A stretch of DNA of 64,000 nt from Isoptericola luteus (GCF_020297055.1 NZ_JAIXCQ010000008.1:124001-188000); one strand, 5' to 3'; counted from the first letter of the stretch, positions 52,106 to 60,527 are shown. Translations and numbers: made by a program. The notes: generated from the letters alone by a model not told the origin.

Positions 52106-52167
52106 TGCTCAGGTGAGCATATCGAACTACTGTCGTGACAGATGAGCGCAGCGCCGCCTCTCATTTG
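52106..52167. promoter_or_regulatory. Operator region between sorC-like regulator and ABC importer
   Basis: TGCTCA-GG-TGAGCA (52106-52119) is a perfect dyad. CAGATGAG (52139-52146) and CTCATTTG (52160-52167) are inverted CARAYGAG half-sites 21 bp apart, matching those upstream of the polyol dehydrogenase. Their presence also argues that the importer starts at ATG 52214 and not at 52142. Confidence 0.6.
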
Positions 52168-52213
52168 TGCGCGGCCCGGCACGCTCGACGCACCAGCACA
52201 CGTGAGGACAGCG

Positions 52214-53620
52214 ATGTTCCGACCACCCGGCGCACCAGCCCGCCCCGCCCGCCGACCCCGCACACCACACCGCTCGCTCGCCGCCGCGGCCGGGGCCGCG
52301 CTCCTGAGCCTGGGCGTCACCGCCTGCGCCGGAGCGGGCGCCGTCGGCGGGGGAGACGGCGAGCAGATCGTCGTCGCCATCGTGTCCAACCCGCAGATGC
52401 AGGACGCGATCTCCCTCCAGGACGAGTTCCGCGCCGCCCACCCCGGCATCGACGTGCGGTTCGTGTCCCTGCCCGAGAACGAGGCCCGCGCGAAGATCAC
52501 CGCGTCGGTCGCCACGGGCGGCGGCGAGTTCGACGTCGTGATGATCTCCAACTACGAGACGCCGATGTGGGCCGAGAACGGCTGGATCGAGAACCTGCAG
52601 CCGTACGCGGAGGCGACGCCGGGGTACGACCCCGAGGACTTCGTGCCCAGCGTGCGCGAGGCGCTCTCGGTCGACGGCGACCTCTACTCCGTGCCGTTCT
52701 ACGGCGAGTCGTCGTTCCTGGCCTACCGCGAGGACCTGTTCGCCGAGGCCGGGCTCCAGATGCCCGACCGGCCGACCTGGGACGACGTGCGGGAGCTCGC
52801 GGCCGAGCTGCACGACCCCGAGCAGGACTTCTCGGGCATCTGCCTGCGCGGCCTGGCGGGCTGGGGCGAGGTCATGGCCCCGCTCACCACCGTGATGAAC
52901 ACGTTCGGCGGGCAGTGGTTCGACGAGGACTGGAACGCCCGGCTCGACTCGCCCGAGGTCAAGGAGGCGGTGCAGACGTACGTCGACACCGTGCAGCAGT
53001 ACGGGCAACCGGGCGCCGCGACGTCGGGCTTCGGCGACTGCCTCACCCGGTTCGCGCAGGGCAACGCGGCCATGTGGTACGACGCGACGTCGATGGTCTC
53101 GTCCATCGAGGACCCGGCGTCGTCCACCGTCGCGGGCAAGACGGGCTACGTCCCCGCGCCCGTCGAGAAGACGGACGCCGCCGGCTGGCTGTACTCGTGG
53201 TCGCTGGCGATCCCGTCGACGAGCGAGCACAAGGACGCCGCCTGGGACTTCGTCTCCTGGATGACCGACAAGGACTACATCGAGCTCGTGGGCGAGAAGC
53301 TCTCCTGGGAGCGGGTGCCACCCGGCAGCCGGCTGTCCACCTACGAGATCCCCGAGTACGCCGAGGTCTCCGAGGCGTACGCCGACGCGACCCTCACCGC
53401 GATGAGCGAGGCCACCCAGGAGGCCACGATGGTGGCGCCCGTGCCCTACCCGGGCATCCAGTTCGTGGGCATCCCCGAGTTCCAGGACCTCGGCACCCGC
53501 GTCGGCCAGCAGATCTCCGCCGCCGTCGCCGGGCAGAAGACGGTGGACGAGGCGCTCGAGCAGTCCCAGCAGTACGCCGAGACCGTGGCCGAAACCTACC
53601 GAGAGGGAGCCGAGCGATGA
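52214..53620 (+). CDS. ABC sugar/polyol-binding lipoprotein
   Basis: 468 residues from ATG 52214 (GAGGA seven bases upstream). A lipoprotein signal peptide with lipobox VTAC (LSLGVTACAGAG) precedes a family 1 extracellular solute-binding protein: IVVAIVSNPQMQDAISL, FRAAHPGIDVRFVSLPENEARAKITASVATGGGEFDVVMISNYE, VPFYGESSFLAYREDLFAEAGL, NAAMWYDATS, WSLAIPSTSEHKDAAWDFVSWMT. The sequence style is that of sorbitol/mannitol (SmoE/MtlE) binding proteins. ATGA overlap with the next permease gene. Captures the substrate outside the membrane. Confidence 0.88.
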   Translation: MFRPPGAPARPARRPRTPHRSLAAAAGAALLSLGVTACAGAGAVGGGDGEQIVVAIVSNPQMQDAISLQDEFRAAHPGIDVRFVSLPENEARAKITASVATGGGEFDVVMISNYETPMWAENGWIENLQPYAEATPGYDPEDFVPSVREALSVDGDLYSVPFYGESSFLAYREDLFAEAGLQMPDRPTWDDVRELAAELHDPEQDFSGICLRGLAGWGEVMAPLTTVMNTFGGQWFDEDWNARLDSPEVKEAVQTYVDTVQQYGQPGAATSGFGDCLTRFAQGNAAMWYDATSMVSSIEDPASSTVAGKTGYVPAPVEKTDAAGWLYSWSLAIPSTSEHKDAAWDFVSWMTDKDYIELVGEKLSWERVPPGSRLSTYEIPEYAEVSEAYADATLTAMSEATQEATMVAPVPYPGIQFVGIPEFQDLGTRVGQQISAAVAGQKTVDEALEQSQQYAETVAETYREGAER

Positions 53621-54573
53621 CCGCCGTCACCGCGCACGCCGGCAGCGCCCGTCGTGCCGAGGCGCAGCGCGCGGCCCGCCGCGCCGACAAGCACGACTAC
53701 CCGCCCGCCGAGCGCTGGCGCCGTCGGGCACCGCTGCTGCCCGCGCTCGTCTTCACGATCGTCGTCACGCAGATCCCGTTCCTCGTGACGATCTGGTACT
53801 CGCTGCGCTCGCGGAACCTGCTGCGCCCCGAGTCCGACGTGTTCGTCGGGCTCGCGAACTACGGCGACATCGCCCGCGACTCCGTGTTCCGCCAGACGGC
53901 TGTGAACTCCGTGGTCATCACCCTGGGCTGCGTGCTCGTGGCGATGCTGCTGGGGATCGTGCTGGCGATCCTGCTGGACCGCCCGTTCCGCGGCCGCGGG
54001 GTGGCCCGGACGCTCCTCATCACGCCGTTCCTCATCATGCCCGTGGCCACGTCCGTGCTGTGGTCGATGGCGATGCTGAACCCCACGTACGGGTTGTTCA
54101 ACTGGACGCTCGGGCTGGTCGGCATCGACCCCGTCGACTGGACGTCGACGTACCCGATCGTCGCCATCCTCATGGCCCTCGTGTGGCAGTGGACGCCGTT
54201 CATGATGCTGCTGGTCCTGGCCGGGCTCCAGGCGCAGCCGAAGGATGTGCTCGAGGCCGCCGCGATGGACGGCGCCGGGTGGTGGCGCACCTTCGGGTCG
54301 ATCACGCTGCCGCAGCTGCGCCGGTACATCGAGCTGGGGGTCCTGCTGGGGATCATCTACGTGGTCAACACGTTCGACCAGATCTACCTCATGACCGCAG
54401 GCGGTCCCGGGACGGCGAGCGCGAACCTGCCGTTCTACATCTACCAGCGCGCCTTCCTCGGCTTCGACGTCGGGCAGGCCGCCGCGATGGGCGTCGTCGT
54501 CGTCATCGCCACGATCATCGTCGCCTCCGCCGCGCTGCGACTCATCTTCCGCAGCTTCGACGTCAAGGAGTGA
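53617..54573 (+). CDS. ABC sugar/polyol permease, MalF-like subunit
   Basis: 318 residues; ATG overlaps the preceding TGA (ATGA). Six membrane helices, beginning APLLPALVFTIVVTQIPFLVTIWYSL. The EAA loop is ALQAQPKDVLEAAAMDGAGWWRTFGSITLPQLRRYIELGV, contacting the ATPase. It pairs with the next gene. The long charged N-terminal extension (about 35 residues) is unusual but seen in relatives. Confidence 0.9.
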   Translation: MTAVTAHAGSARRAEAQRAARRADKHDYPPAERWRRRAPLLPALVFTIVVTQIPFLVTIWYSLRSRNLLRPESDVFVGLANYGDIARDSVFRQTAVNSVVITLGCVLVAMLLGIVLAILLDRPFRGRGVARTLLITPFLIMPVATSVLWSMAMLNPTYGLFNWTLGLVGIDPVDWTSTYPIVAILMALVWQWTPFMMLLVLAGLQAQPKDVLEAAAMDGAGWWRTFGSITLPQLRRYIELGVLLGIIYVVNTFDQIYLMTAGGPGTASANLPFYIYQRAFLGFDVGQAAAMGVVVVIATIIVASAALRLIFRSFDVKE

Positions 54574-54580
54574 GCAGGTC

Positions 54581-55474
54581 ATGAGCACTGCCACCGCAAC
54601 CACCACACCTCCCACGGGCACGCCCGCCGGCTCGAGCGCTCGGGCACCGCGTCGTCCCGCCGCGCGCGGGCGCGTCACCGGGGGCCTGCTGACCACGCTC
54701 ACCTGGATCCTGTCGCTCGGGTTCTTCTTCCCCGTCCTCTGGATGGCGATGACGGCCTTCAAGCAGGAGAACGAGGCGTCGTCGAGCCCGCCCACCTGGT
54801 TCTTCACCCCGACGCTCGACCAGTTCCGCGCCGTCGTCGGCGAGTCCGGGACGTACGTCGCGAACTCCGCGATCGCCACCGGCGTCTCGACGGTCCTCGT
54901 GCTGCTGCTCGGCATCCCCGCCGCGTACGCCCTGTCGATCCGGCCGGTGGAGAAGGTCAGCGACGTGCTGTTCTTCTTCATCTCCACCAAGATGCTGCCC
55001 GTCGTGGCCGTCATCGTGCCGATCTACGTCATCGCCGGGCAGCTCAAGGTGCTCGACAACATCTGGACGCTCGTCGTGCTGTACACGGCGATGAACCTGC
55101 CCATCGCGGTGTGGATGATGCGGTCGTTCTTCCAGGAGATCCCGGCCGAGGTGCTGGAGGCCGCGGCCGTCGACGGCGCGGGGCTGCTCAAGACGCTGCG
55201 TTCCGTGCTGATCCCGATGGTCGCGCCCGGCATCGCCGCCACCGCTCTCATCTGCGTGATCTTCGCGTGGAACGAGTTCTTCTTCGCGCTCAACCTGACG
55301 GCCTCGCAGGCCGCGACGGTGCCGATCTTCATCGTCTCGACGATGACGAGCGAGGGCCTGTTCCTCGCGCGGCTGTGCGCGGCGGCCCTGCTCGCGTCGC
55401 TCCCGGTGATCCTGGCGGGCTGGATCGCGCAGAAGCAGCTGGTGCGCGGCCTGTCGATGGGCGCGATCAAGTAG
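54581..55474 (+). CDS. ABC sugar/polyol permease, MalG-like subunit
   Basis: 297 residues, seven bases after the previous gene. Six membrane helices starting GLLTTLTWILSLGFFFPVLWMAMTAFKQENEAS; EAA loop FFQEIPAEVLEAAAVDGAGLLKTLRSVLIPMVAPGIAATALI. It completes the permease dimer. No ATPase gene is present, so a shared MsiK/UgpC-type ATPase encoded elsewhere is likely, as is common in actinobacteria. Confidence 0.9.
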   Translation: MSTATATTTPPTGTPAGSSARAPRRPAARGRVTGGLLTTLTWILSLGFFFPVLWMAMTAFKQENEASSSPPTWFFTPTLDQFRAVVGESGTYVANSAIATGVSTVLVLLLGIPAAYALSIRPVEKVSDVLFFFISTKMLPVVAVIVPIYVIAGQLKVLDNIWTLVVLYTAMNLPIAVWMMRSFFQEIPAEVLEAAAVDGAGLLKTLRSVLIPMVAPGIAATALICVIFAWNEFFFALNLTASQAATVPIFIVSTMTSEGLFLARLCAAALLASLPVILAGWIAQKQLVRGLSMGAIK

Positions 55475-55499
55475 CCGCACCCGCCCCGGCCCCGGGTGT

Positions 55500-55557
55500 T
55501 GTGAGCGGGCGTTTGGCCCTGTCGAGCATCGGCAAGGGGGCCAAACGCCCGCTCACA
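55500..55557. repeat. REP-like long palindrome, copy 1 (also a terminator candidate)
   Basis: TGTGAGCGGGCGTTTGGCCC (55500-55519) pairs perfectly with 55538-55557 around an 18-base loop. It lies between the ABC permease and the convergent RDD gene, where it would act as a bidirectional terminator. The outer stem GTGAGCGGGCG and the trailing CACAGCGG recur in a second copy at 57095-57156. Confidence 0.8.
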
Positions 55558-55573
55558 GCGGGTCCGGGGGGCG

Positions 55574-56683
55574 CTAGAAGGGCCAGCGGGCGCCGGACGA
55601 GGGCGCGCGCGGGTCGGGCACCGGGCCCGCGCAGGTGGCGAGGGCCGGGGCGTCGTCGCCACCTGCGTCCCGGAGCGACGTCGTGAGCATCCGGCTCGTG
55701 ACGTCGTCGTCGGTGGTGGCCGACTCCTCGGCGAGGAGCGTGCCGACCGGGGGCGTCGTGAACAGCGGCTCGCCGCCGTCCCGGACGTCGGCGAACCCGC
55801 TCTCCGCGTCCGGTCCCACGTTCTCCAGGTCCGTGAACCGCACGGACGACGAGCTGGACCAGGTGCCGCCGGGCGACAGGTCCTCGTCGGAGTGCGACCA
55901 CCGGACGCCGACGTCCCACGTCGTCTCGCCGCCGCGGCGGACGCCGAGCCGGGAGTACCAGGCGTCCGTCCGCCGGACGACGAGCTCGGCGCGGAGCTCG
56001 CCGGCACCGCCGTCCTGCTCGACGGTGCACAGGACGGACTTCACCGGGCCCCAGGTCGCCCGGCCCTGACCCTGCGTGAGGCTCATGGCGACGGCCACCG
56101 TGCACAGCGAGATCGCGGCGTAGCGAGCGACCCACCGCGGCCAGCGCAGCCGGGGCGCCCGCGCGTCGCGAGACCGGCGCAGGTTCGTCACCCAGGAGTG
56201 CGGCCTGGGCGTCGTCGTGGACCGCACGACGGTGTGGAGCATCGAGTCGGCGAACGTGCGCCGCTCGCGGTGCCACAGCGGGCGCAGGTAGCCGATCAGC
56301 AGGAGCGCGTCGAGCAGGTGCGCGACCCAGCGCACCAGCGTGCGCCACAGCCCGACCGGGCGTCCGGACTCGTCGTCGACGACCGAGATGCCCACGACCC
56401 GCTTGCCCGGCGTCATCCCCGTGTACGCCTGGATGGCCAGCAGGAGCAGCAGCGTAGCCCCCGCCCACCCGGCCTCCCGGCCGTCCCCGACGTCGAACGG
56501 CAGGCCGGGAGCGACGACCAGGCCGGGGCCCCCGCCCACGGCGAGGAAGGTGGCGGACGACACGACGGCGGAGTCGAGGAGAGTGGCGAGGACGCGTCTG
56601 CCCCACGCCGCCGGCCGGCCCCCGCCGGCCCGGTCCCCGCCACGAGCAGAGGGTCGGCTCGGTGCGGGGACGGTGGTCGTCAT
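55574..56683 (-). CDS. RDD family membrane protein
   Basis: 369 residues. The RDD domain (about residues 25-165) reads AAWGRRVLATLLDSAVVSSATFLAV, then helices and GMTPGKRVVGISVVDDESGRPVGLWRTLVRWVAHLLDALLLIGYLRPLWHRERRTFADSMLHTVV. The C-terminal half has one more membrane helix (about 195-213) followed by an extracytoplasmic domain with a Cys pair (VKSVLCTVEQ, ALATCAGP). RDD proteins are of unclear transport-related function. The fused C-terminal domain is not recognised. Confidence 0.8.
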   Translation of the reverse strand: MTTTVPAPSRPSARGGDRAGGGRPAAWGRRVLATLLDSAVVSSATFLAVGGGPGLVVAPGLPFDVGDGREAGWAGATLLLLLAIQAYTGMTPGKRVVGISVVDDESGRPVGLWRTLVRWVAHLLDALLLIGYLRPLWHRERRTFADSMLHTVVRSTTTPRPHSWVTNLRRSRDARAPRLRWPRWVARYAAISLCTVAVAMSLTQGQGRATWGPVKSVLCTVEQDGGAGELRAELVVRRTDAWYSRLGVRRGGETTWDVGVRWSHSDEDLSPGGTWSSSSSVRFTDLENVGPDAESGFADVRDGGEPLFTTPPVGTLLAEESATTDDDVTSRMLTTSLRDAGGDDAPALATCAGPVPDPRAPSSGARWPF

Positions 56684-56734
56684 GTCCGGATCGTTCCACG
56701 GTGCTGCCGCAGCGCCAAGGCGTGTCCGCGCAGG

Positions 56735-57997
56735 TCAGAAGGGCTTAGCGCCCGGTGGTTCGAGGGTCACGGTGCCCGCGTCGCCGTCGACGTCGACCGT
56801 CCCCGCGCCGTGGAGGGCACGGACCGCCCCCGGGACGCCGAGCACGGCGGGCAGCCGCAGCTCGCGCGCGACGATGGCGGCGTGGGAGAGCAGCCCGCCC
56901 GTCTCGGTGACCACGGCGGCGGCGACGCCGAACAGCGGCGTCCACGCGGGGTCCGTCTCGCGGCACACCAGCACGTCGCCGGGGCGGACGGCGGCGAAGT
57001 CGTCGGGCCCGCGCACCACCCGGGCCGGGCCGGTCGCCCAGCCGCTGCTGCCCGCCACGCCCGTCAGCACCGCTCCCGGGCGGTCCCGGCTCTCGCTGTG
57101 AGCGGGCGATGGGCCCGGTATGGCGCCCGGGACAGGGCGCATCGCCCGCTCACAGCGGTCAGGGGGGAGGGTGGCCGTGACGGGACGGGCCTGGAGCAGC
57201 CAGAGGGTGCCGTCGTCGTCCACCGCCCACTCCACGTCCTGCGGGCCGCCGAGCAGGTCCGCCACCCGCTCGCCGAGCGCCGCGACGGCGAGCACGGTGG
57301 CGTCCTCCAGGCAGGGCCGGTCCCTGTCGGCGGGCCGGACGTCGCGGACGACGGTGCCCGCCCCGGCGGGCGGACGGTCGACGCGGGTGCGCTTGGACCC
57401 CGTGCGGTGGTCGACGACGCGCCCCGCCACGACGGTCCACCGGTCGGGGTCGACCGCCCCCTGCACCACACTCTCGCCCAGACCCCACGACGCCTCGATC
57501 ACCGTGCGCCCGCCGTCGAAGCCCGCGGTGAACAGCACGCCGGCCACGCGGGCGTCGACCAGGCGCTGCACGACGACGGCGACCTCCACCCCGGTCTGAG
57601 CGCCGTCAGCGGGCCGGCCGGCGTCGTACGACATGGCGGCGTGGTACGCGGTGGCCCGCACGCCGTGTGACGACGCGCGGCAGGCGACGACCGCCGCGAC
57701 GACGTCGTCCACCCCCACGACGCCGAGCGTGGTCTCGTACTGGCCCGCGGCGGAGGTGCGCGCGCCGTCCTCGTCGGATGCGGACGAGCGCACGGCCACC
57801 GCGGCGTCGGCCCTCTCGGTGCCCGTCAGCTCACCGAGCCCGGTGCCGACCGCCGCGGGCAGGTGCTCGACGGCGACCTCGGCGGGCACGACGAAGCCGT
57901 CCGGCACGGGGAGCCCGAGCCGGTGCAGGCGGCCCAGCGTCGCCGCCTTGCCGCCGTGTGCCGCCGTCGTGGCGTGCAGGGGAACCACCGGGAGCAC
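56735..57997 (-). CDS. Two-domain PEP/pyruvate-binding and phosphohistidine protein (rifampin phosphotransferase/PPDK-like)
   Basis: 420 residues from GTG 57997 (GGAGG about nine bases upstream). Residues about 14-280 are the PPDK_N/ATP-grasp region: AAHGGKAATLGRLHRLGLPVPDGFVVP, AVAVRSSASDEDGARTSAAGQYETTLGV, VVVQRLVDARVAGVLFTAG, VIEASWGLGESVVQGAVDPDRW, LWLLQARPVTA. Residues about 325-415 are the swivelling phosphohistidine domain with TGGLLSHAAIVARELRLPAVLGVPGA (His about 370). Full enzymes of about 850 residues have more. It may phosphorylate a small molecule; the substrate is unknown. A REP-like palindrome is inserted in frame in the interdomain linker (about residues 281-301). Confidence 0.82.
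   Translation of the reverse strand: MLPVVPLHATTAAHGGKAATLGRLHRLGLPVPDGFVVPAEVAVEHLPAAVGTGLGELTGTERADAAVAVRSSASDEDGARTSAAGQYETTLGVVGVDDVVAAVVACRASSHGVRATAYHAAMSYDAGRPADGAQTGVEVAVVVQRLVDARVAGVLFTAGFDGGRTVIEASWGLGESVVQGAVDPDRWTVVAGRVVDHRTGSKRTRVDRPPAGAGTVVRDVRPADRDRPCLEDATVLAVAALGERVADLLGGPQDVEWAVDDDGTLWLLQARPVTATLPPDRCERAMRPVPGAIPGPSPAHSESRDRPGAVLTGVAGSSGWATGPARVVRGPDDFAAVRPGDVLVCRETDPAWTPLFGVAAAVVTETGGLLSHAAIVARELRLPAVLGVPGAVRALHGAGTVDVDGDAGTVTLEPPGAKPF
57095..57156. repeat. REP-like palindrome, copy 2, inside a coding sequence
   Basis: GCTGTGAGCGGGCGATG (57095-57111) pairs exactly with CATCGCCCGCTCACAGC (57140-57156). The outer stem and the following CGG match copy 1 at 55500-55557, while loops differ. 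It adds about 20 residues between the two domains of the PEP-utilising protein without breaking the frame. Confidence 0.78.
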
Positions 57998-58068
57998 TCG
58001 CACCACCTCCGTCCCTGCGCGTCGTCCAAGGTGCGTCCGTGAGTGACGCCCACGGACGAAGGTTCCGA

Positions 58069-58101
58069 CATCAATGGAACGTTGACAACGGTGTGTTGAT
58101 G
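58069..58101. promoter_or_regulatory. Double dyad operator, 33 bp
   Basis: CATCAA-N5-CGTTG-A-CAACG-N5-TTGATG is symmetrical about A58085 in both its inner (5-bp) and outer (6-bp) arms. It lies in the 119-bp region between the divergent PEP-utilising gene and the HTH pair, directly upstream of ATG 58117. Confidence 0.65.
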
Positions 58102-58116
58102 GTGCACGGTCGCGGG

Positions 58117-58566
58117 ATGGACCGCAAGCCCGAGGCCGCAGCGCCGTTCGACGCACCGTTCGACGCACAGCCGGACGACCAGGCCGCCGCCGACGCCGAG
58201 ACCCAGGCCCGCCGCACGCTGCTGGCACTCGGCGCCGACGAGCTGACGCCGCGGCCGTGGCAGCCCGCGTCGGTGCCGCCGTCGGCCACCGACCTCGTGC
58301 GGTACTACCTGTGGCGCTCGGCGCGCGGCGACCTCACCGCCGACCAGGACGCCGCGGGGGCGCTCGCCGCCCTCACGCTGGTGCCCGCCGCGCGCGCGGA
58401 GGCCGGACAGCTCGAGACCGCCGCGCTGTTCTCCGCCCGCTCCGCGGGCCACACCTGGGGGCGGATGGCGGGCGCGCTCGGGCTCGGCTCGCCGCAGGCG
58501 GTGCAGCAGCGCCTGGACCGCCTCGTCGCTCGGTCGGGCTCGGCGTCCCCACGGGACGGCGCGTGA
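58117..58566 (+). CDS. Small HTH-type DNA-binding-like protein
   Basis: 149 residues from ATG 58117; an upstream ATG at 58099 lies inside the operator dyad and is less likely. An acidic, alanine-rich start leads to LVRYYLWRSARGDLTADQDAAGALAALTLV and then a helix-turn-helix-like block AALFSARSAGHTWGRMAGALGLGSPQAVQQRLDRL at about residues 105-140. The stop overlaps the start of the next gene by 3 nt. Its position opposite the PEP-utilising gene suggests it regulates that gene. Confidence 0.7.
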   Translation: MDRKPEAAAPFDAPFDAQPDDQAAADAETQARRTLLALGADELTPRPWQPASVPPSATDLVRYYLWRSARGDLTADQDAAGALAALTLVPAARAEAGQLETAALFSARSAGHTWGRMAGALGLGSPQAVQQRLDRLVARSGSASPRDGA

Positions 58567-59234
58567 GCCGCCTTTCCGAGCCCGGGCTGCTCGTGCTGCA
58601 CGCCGTGCGAGTGCGGGGCACCGCGGACCCGGACGCCGTCGCCGCGCGGTACGGGCTCGACGTCGAGGTCGTCCAGGAGCTGCTGCTCGACCTGGAGGCC
58701 CTCGGCCAGGTGAGGTGGGCGGCGTTCGGCGGCACGGGCGGGTGGTCGCTCACCGAGCGCGGTCGCGCGGAGGACGAGCGCCTGCTCGCCGCGGAGCTGG
58801 CCGGCGACCCCGACGGGCGCGCGGCCGCCGTCGTGGGCGACGTGCTCCACGCCTTCGCGCCGCTCAACGCCCGGCTGCTGCGGGCGTGCACGGACTGGCA
58901 GCTGCGGCCCGCCGACGCCGGCCGGCTCGACGTCAACGACCACGCCGACGCCGCGTGGGACGCCCACGTGCTCGACGAGCTCGCCGCCGTCGTCCACGCG
59001 GCCCACCCGCTGCTCGCCGCGCTCGCGGCCGAGCTGCGCAGGTTCGACGGTTACGACGCCCGGCTGGACGACGCGCTGGCCGCCGCGCGGGCCGGCGACG
59101 GCGCGCGGGTGGCGGGCGTCGGCGCCGCCTCCGTGCACGGGGTGTGGATGGAGCTGCACGAGGACCTGCTCGCGACCGCCGGCATCACGCGGAGCGCGCC
59201 CCCTGACCCCCGCGCGCGTCGTGGACCGCACTAG
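58563..59234 (+). CDS. Winged-helix-like regulator, coupled to the preceding gene
   Basis: 223 residues from GTG 58563, overlapping the TGA of the upstream gene. The first 70 residues (LLVLHAVRVRGTADPDAVAARYGLDVEVVQELLLDLEALGQVRWAAFGGTGGWSLTERGRAEDERL) look like a winged helix. The remainder is alpha-helical with several His/Asp residues (NDHADAAWDAHVLDEL, VWMELHEDLL). Similar proteins accompany PEP/pyruvate-binding enzymes in actinobacteria. Probably acts with the 149-residue protein. Confidence 0.68.
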   Translation: MSRLSEPGLLVLHAVRVRGTADPDAVAARYGLDVEVVQELLLDLEALGQVRWAAFGGTGGWSLTERGRAEDERLLAAELAGDPDGRAAAVVGDVLHAFAPLNARLLRACTDWQLRPADAGRLDVNDHADAAWDAHVLDELAAVVHAAHPLLAALAAELRRFDGYDARLDDALAAARAGDGARVAGVGAASVHGVWMELHEDLLATAGITRSAPPDPRARRGPH

Positions 59235-59308
59235 GGTCGGCACGCGGGCCCCGGCCCGCCCCCACGTCATACCGACCCGCGAGAGCGCGGGGAGCCTGAG
59301 GAGGCAGC

Positions 59309-60064
59309 ATGTCGCACACCCAGCCCGTCGCGGTCGTCACCGGAGCCAGCAGCGGGATCGGCGCGGCCAGCGCGCGGGCGCTCGCGGCCGCCGGGTTCCA
59401 CGTCGTCCTCGGCGCCCGCCGCCTGGACCGGCTGGAGCAGGTCGCGGCCGAGACGGGTGGCACGGCGATCCCGCTCGACGTCACGCAGGACGCGTCGGTC
59501 GAGGCGTTCGCGAAGGCCGTCGACGAGCGGCTCGGGCGCTGCGACCTGCTCGTCAACAACGCGGGCGGCGCGCTCGGCGCGGACCCCGTGGCGCAGGCCG
59601 ACCTCGCCGACTGGCAGCGCATGTACGACATCAACGTGCTCGGCACGGTGCGTGTCACCAAGGCGCTGCTGCCGGCCCTCCTGGCGTCCGGCGACGGGCA
59701 GGTCATCACGATCGGCTCCATCGCGGGCCGTGAGCCCTACAAGGGCGGTGCCGGGTACAACGCGGCCAAGCACGCCGAGGCGGCGCTCACCCGCGTGCTG
59801 CGCCTGGAGCTGCTCGGCCAGCCGGTGCGCGTCAGCGAGATCGACCCCGGCATGGTGGAGACCGACTTCTCGCTCGTGCGGTTCAAGGGCGACCAGGCCA
59901 AGGCCGACGCCGTCTACGCGGGGGTCGAGGCGCTTACGGCCGAGGACGTCGCCGAGACCGTGGCGTGGGTGGCCACCCGCCCGTCGCACGTCAACGTCGA
60001 CCAGATCCTGCTGATGCCGCGTGACCAGGCTGCGGCGCAGGTCCTGCACCGTCGCGAGTCCTGA
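59309..60064 (+). CDS. Short-chain dehydrogenase/reductase
   Basis: 251 residues; GAGGAGG seven bases upstream. Classical SDR: cofactor motif TGASSGIGAASA (residues about 11-22), LVNNAGGAL, active-site Ser in IGSIAGREPYKGGAG, catalytic YNAAK (about residues 150-154), and IDPGMVETDFSLVRFKGD. The sequence is close to the YdfG-like 3-hydroxy acid/serine dehydrogenase group with NADP preference likely. Its last 74 bp overlap the convergent VanZ-like gene. Confidence 0.9.
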   Translation: MSHTQPVAVVTGASSGIGAASARALAAAGFHVVLGARRLDRLEQVAAETGGTAIPLDVTQDASVEAFAKAVDERLGRCDLLVNNAGGALGADPVAQADLADWQRMYDINVLGTVRVTKALLPALLASGDGQVITIGSIAGREPYKGGAGYNAAKHAEAALTRVLRLELLGQPVRVSEIDPGMVETDFSLVRFKGDQAKADAVYAGVEALTAEDVAETVAWVATRPSHVNVDQILLMPRDQAAAQVLHRRES

Positions 60065-60527
60065 CGGCCAGGCGCAGCGCCACCCAGGCGAGCGCGGCGC
60101 CCACGAGGGCCCCGGTGGTGTTGGAGAGCCAGTCGCCGGTGTCGCACGACCTGCCGATGGCAGGCACGAGCGCCTGCACCAGCTCGACGAGGGCGGATGC
60201 CGCGGACCCGGCGAGGAAGGCCGCCCAGGGCCGGCGCAGCGCGACCGCGGCGAGCAGGACCGGGGGCACGAACAGCACGACGTTGGCGAACATCTCGACC
60301 CGCCCGAACGTCGGGAACGCCCACTGGACCGCGCACCGTTCGAAGAGCTCGCGGTCGACGGGGACGAGCGTCAGTGCGAGGACGGGCAGCAGCGAGACGC
60401 CGCACAGGGCCCACGCGACCCGGGGGCGCCCGGCCAGCCACCGCCCGAGCCGTGGGCCCACCAGGACGAGCAGAGCGAACGCGGCCGGCGTGAGCCAGGG
60501 GTGGGCGACGAGCAGGGTCGAGATCAC
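59991..60527 (-). CDS. VanZ-like family membrane protein
   Basis: 178 residues from GTG 60527. Four to five membrane helices. The family motifs FGRVEMFANVVLFVPPVLL and SALVELVQALVPAIGRSCDTGDWLSNTTGALVGAAL are clear. VanZ gives low-level teicoplanin resistance in enterococci by an unknown mechanism; most chromosomal homologues are uncharacterised. Its 3' end overlaps the SDR gene antisense by 74 bp. It is far from the vanRS/vanY-like genes at the other end of the window. Confidence 0.85.
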   Translation of the reverse strand: MISTLLVAHPWLTPAAFALLVLVGPRLGRWLAGRPRVAWALCGVSLLPVLALTLVPVDRELFERCAVQWAFPTFGRVEMFANVVLFVPPVLLAAVALRRPWAAFLAGSAASALVELVQALVPAIGRSCDTGDWLSNTTGALVGAALAWVALRLAVRTRDGAGPAPQPGHAASAGSGRR

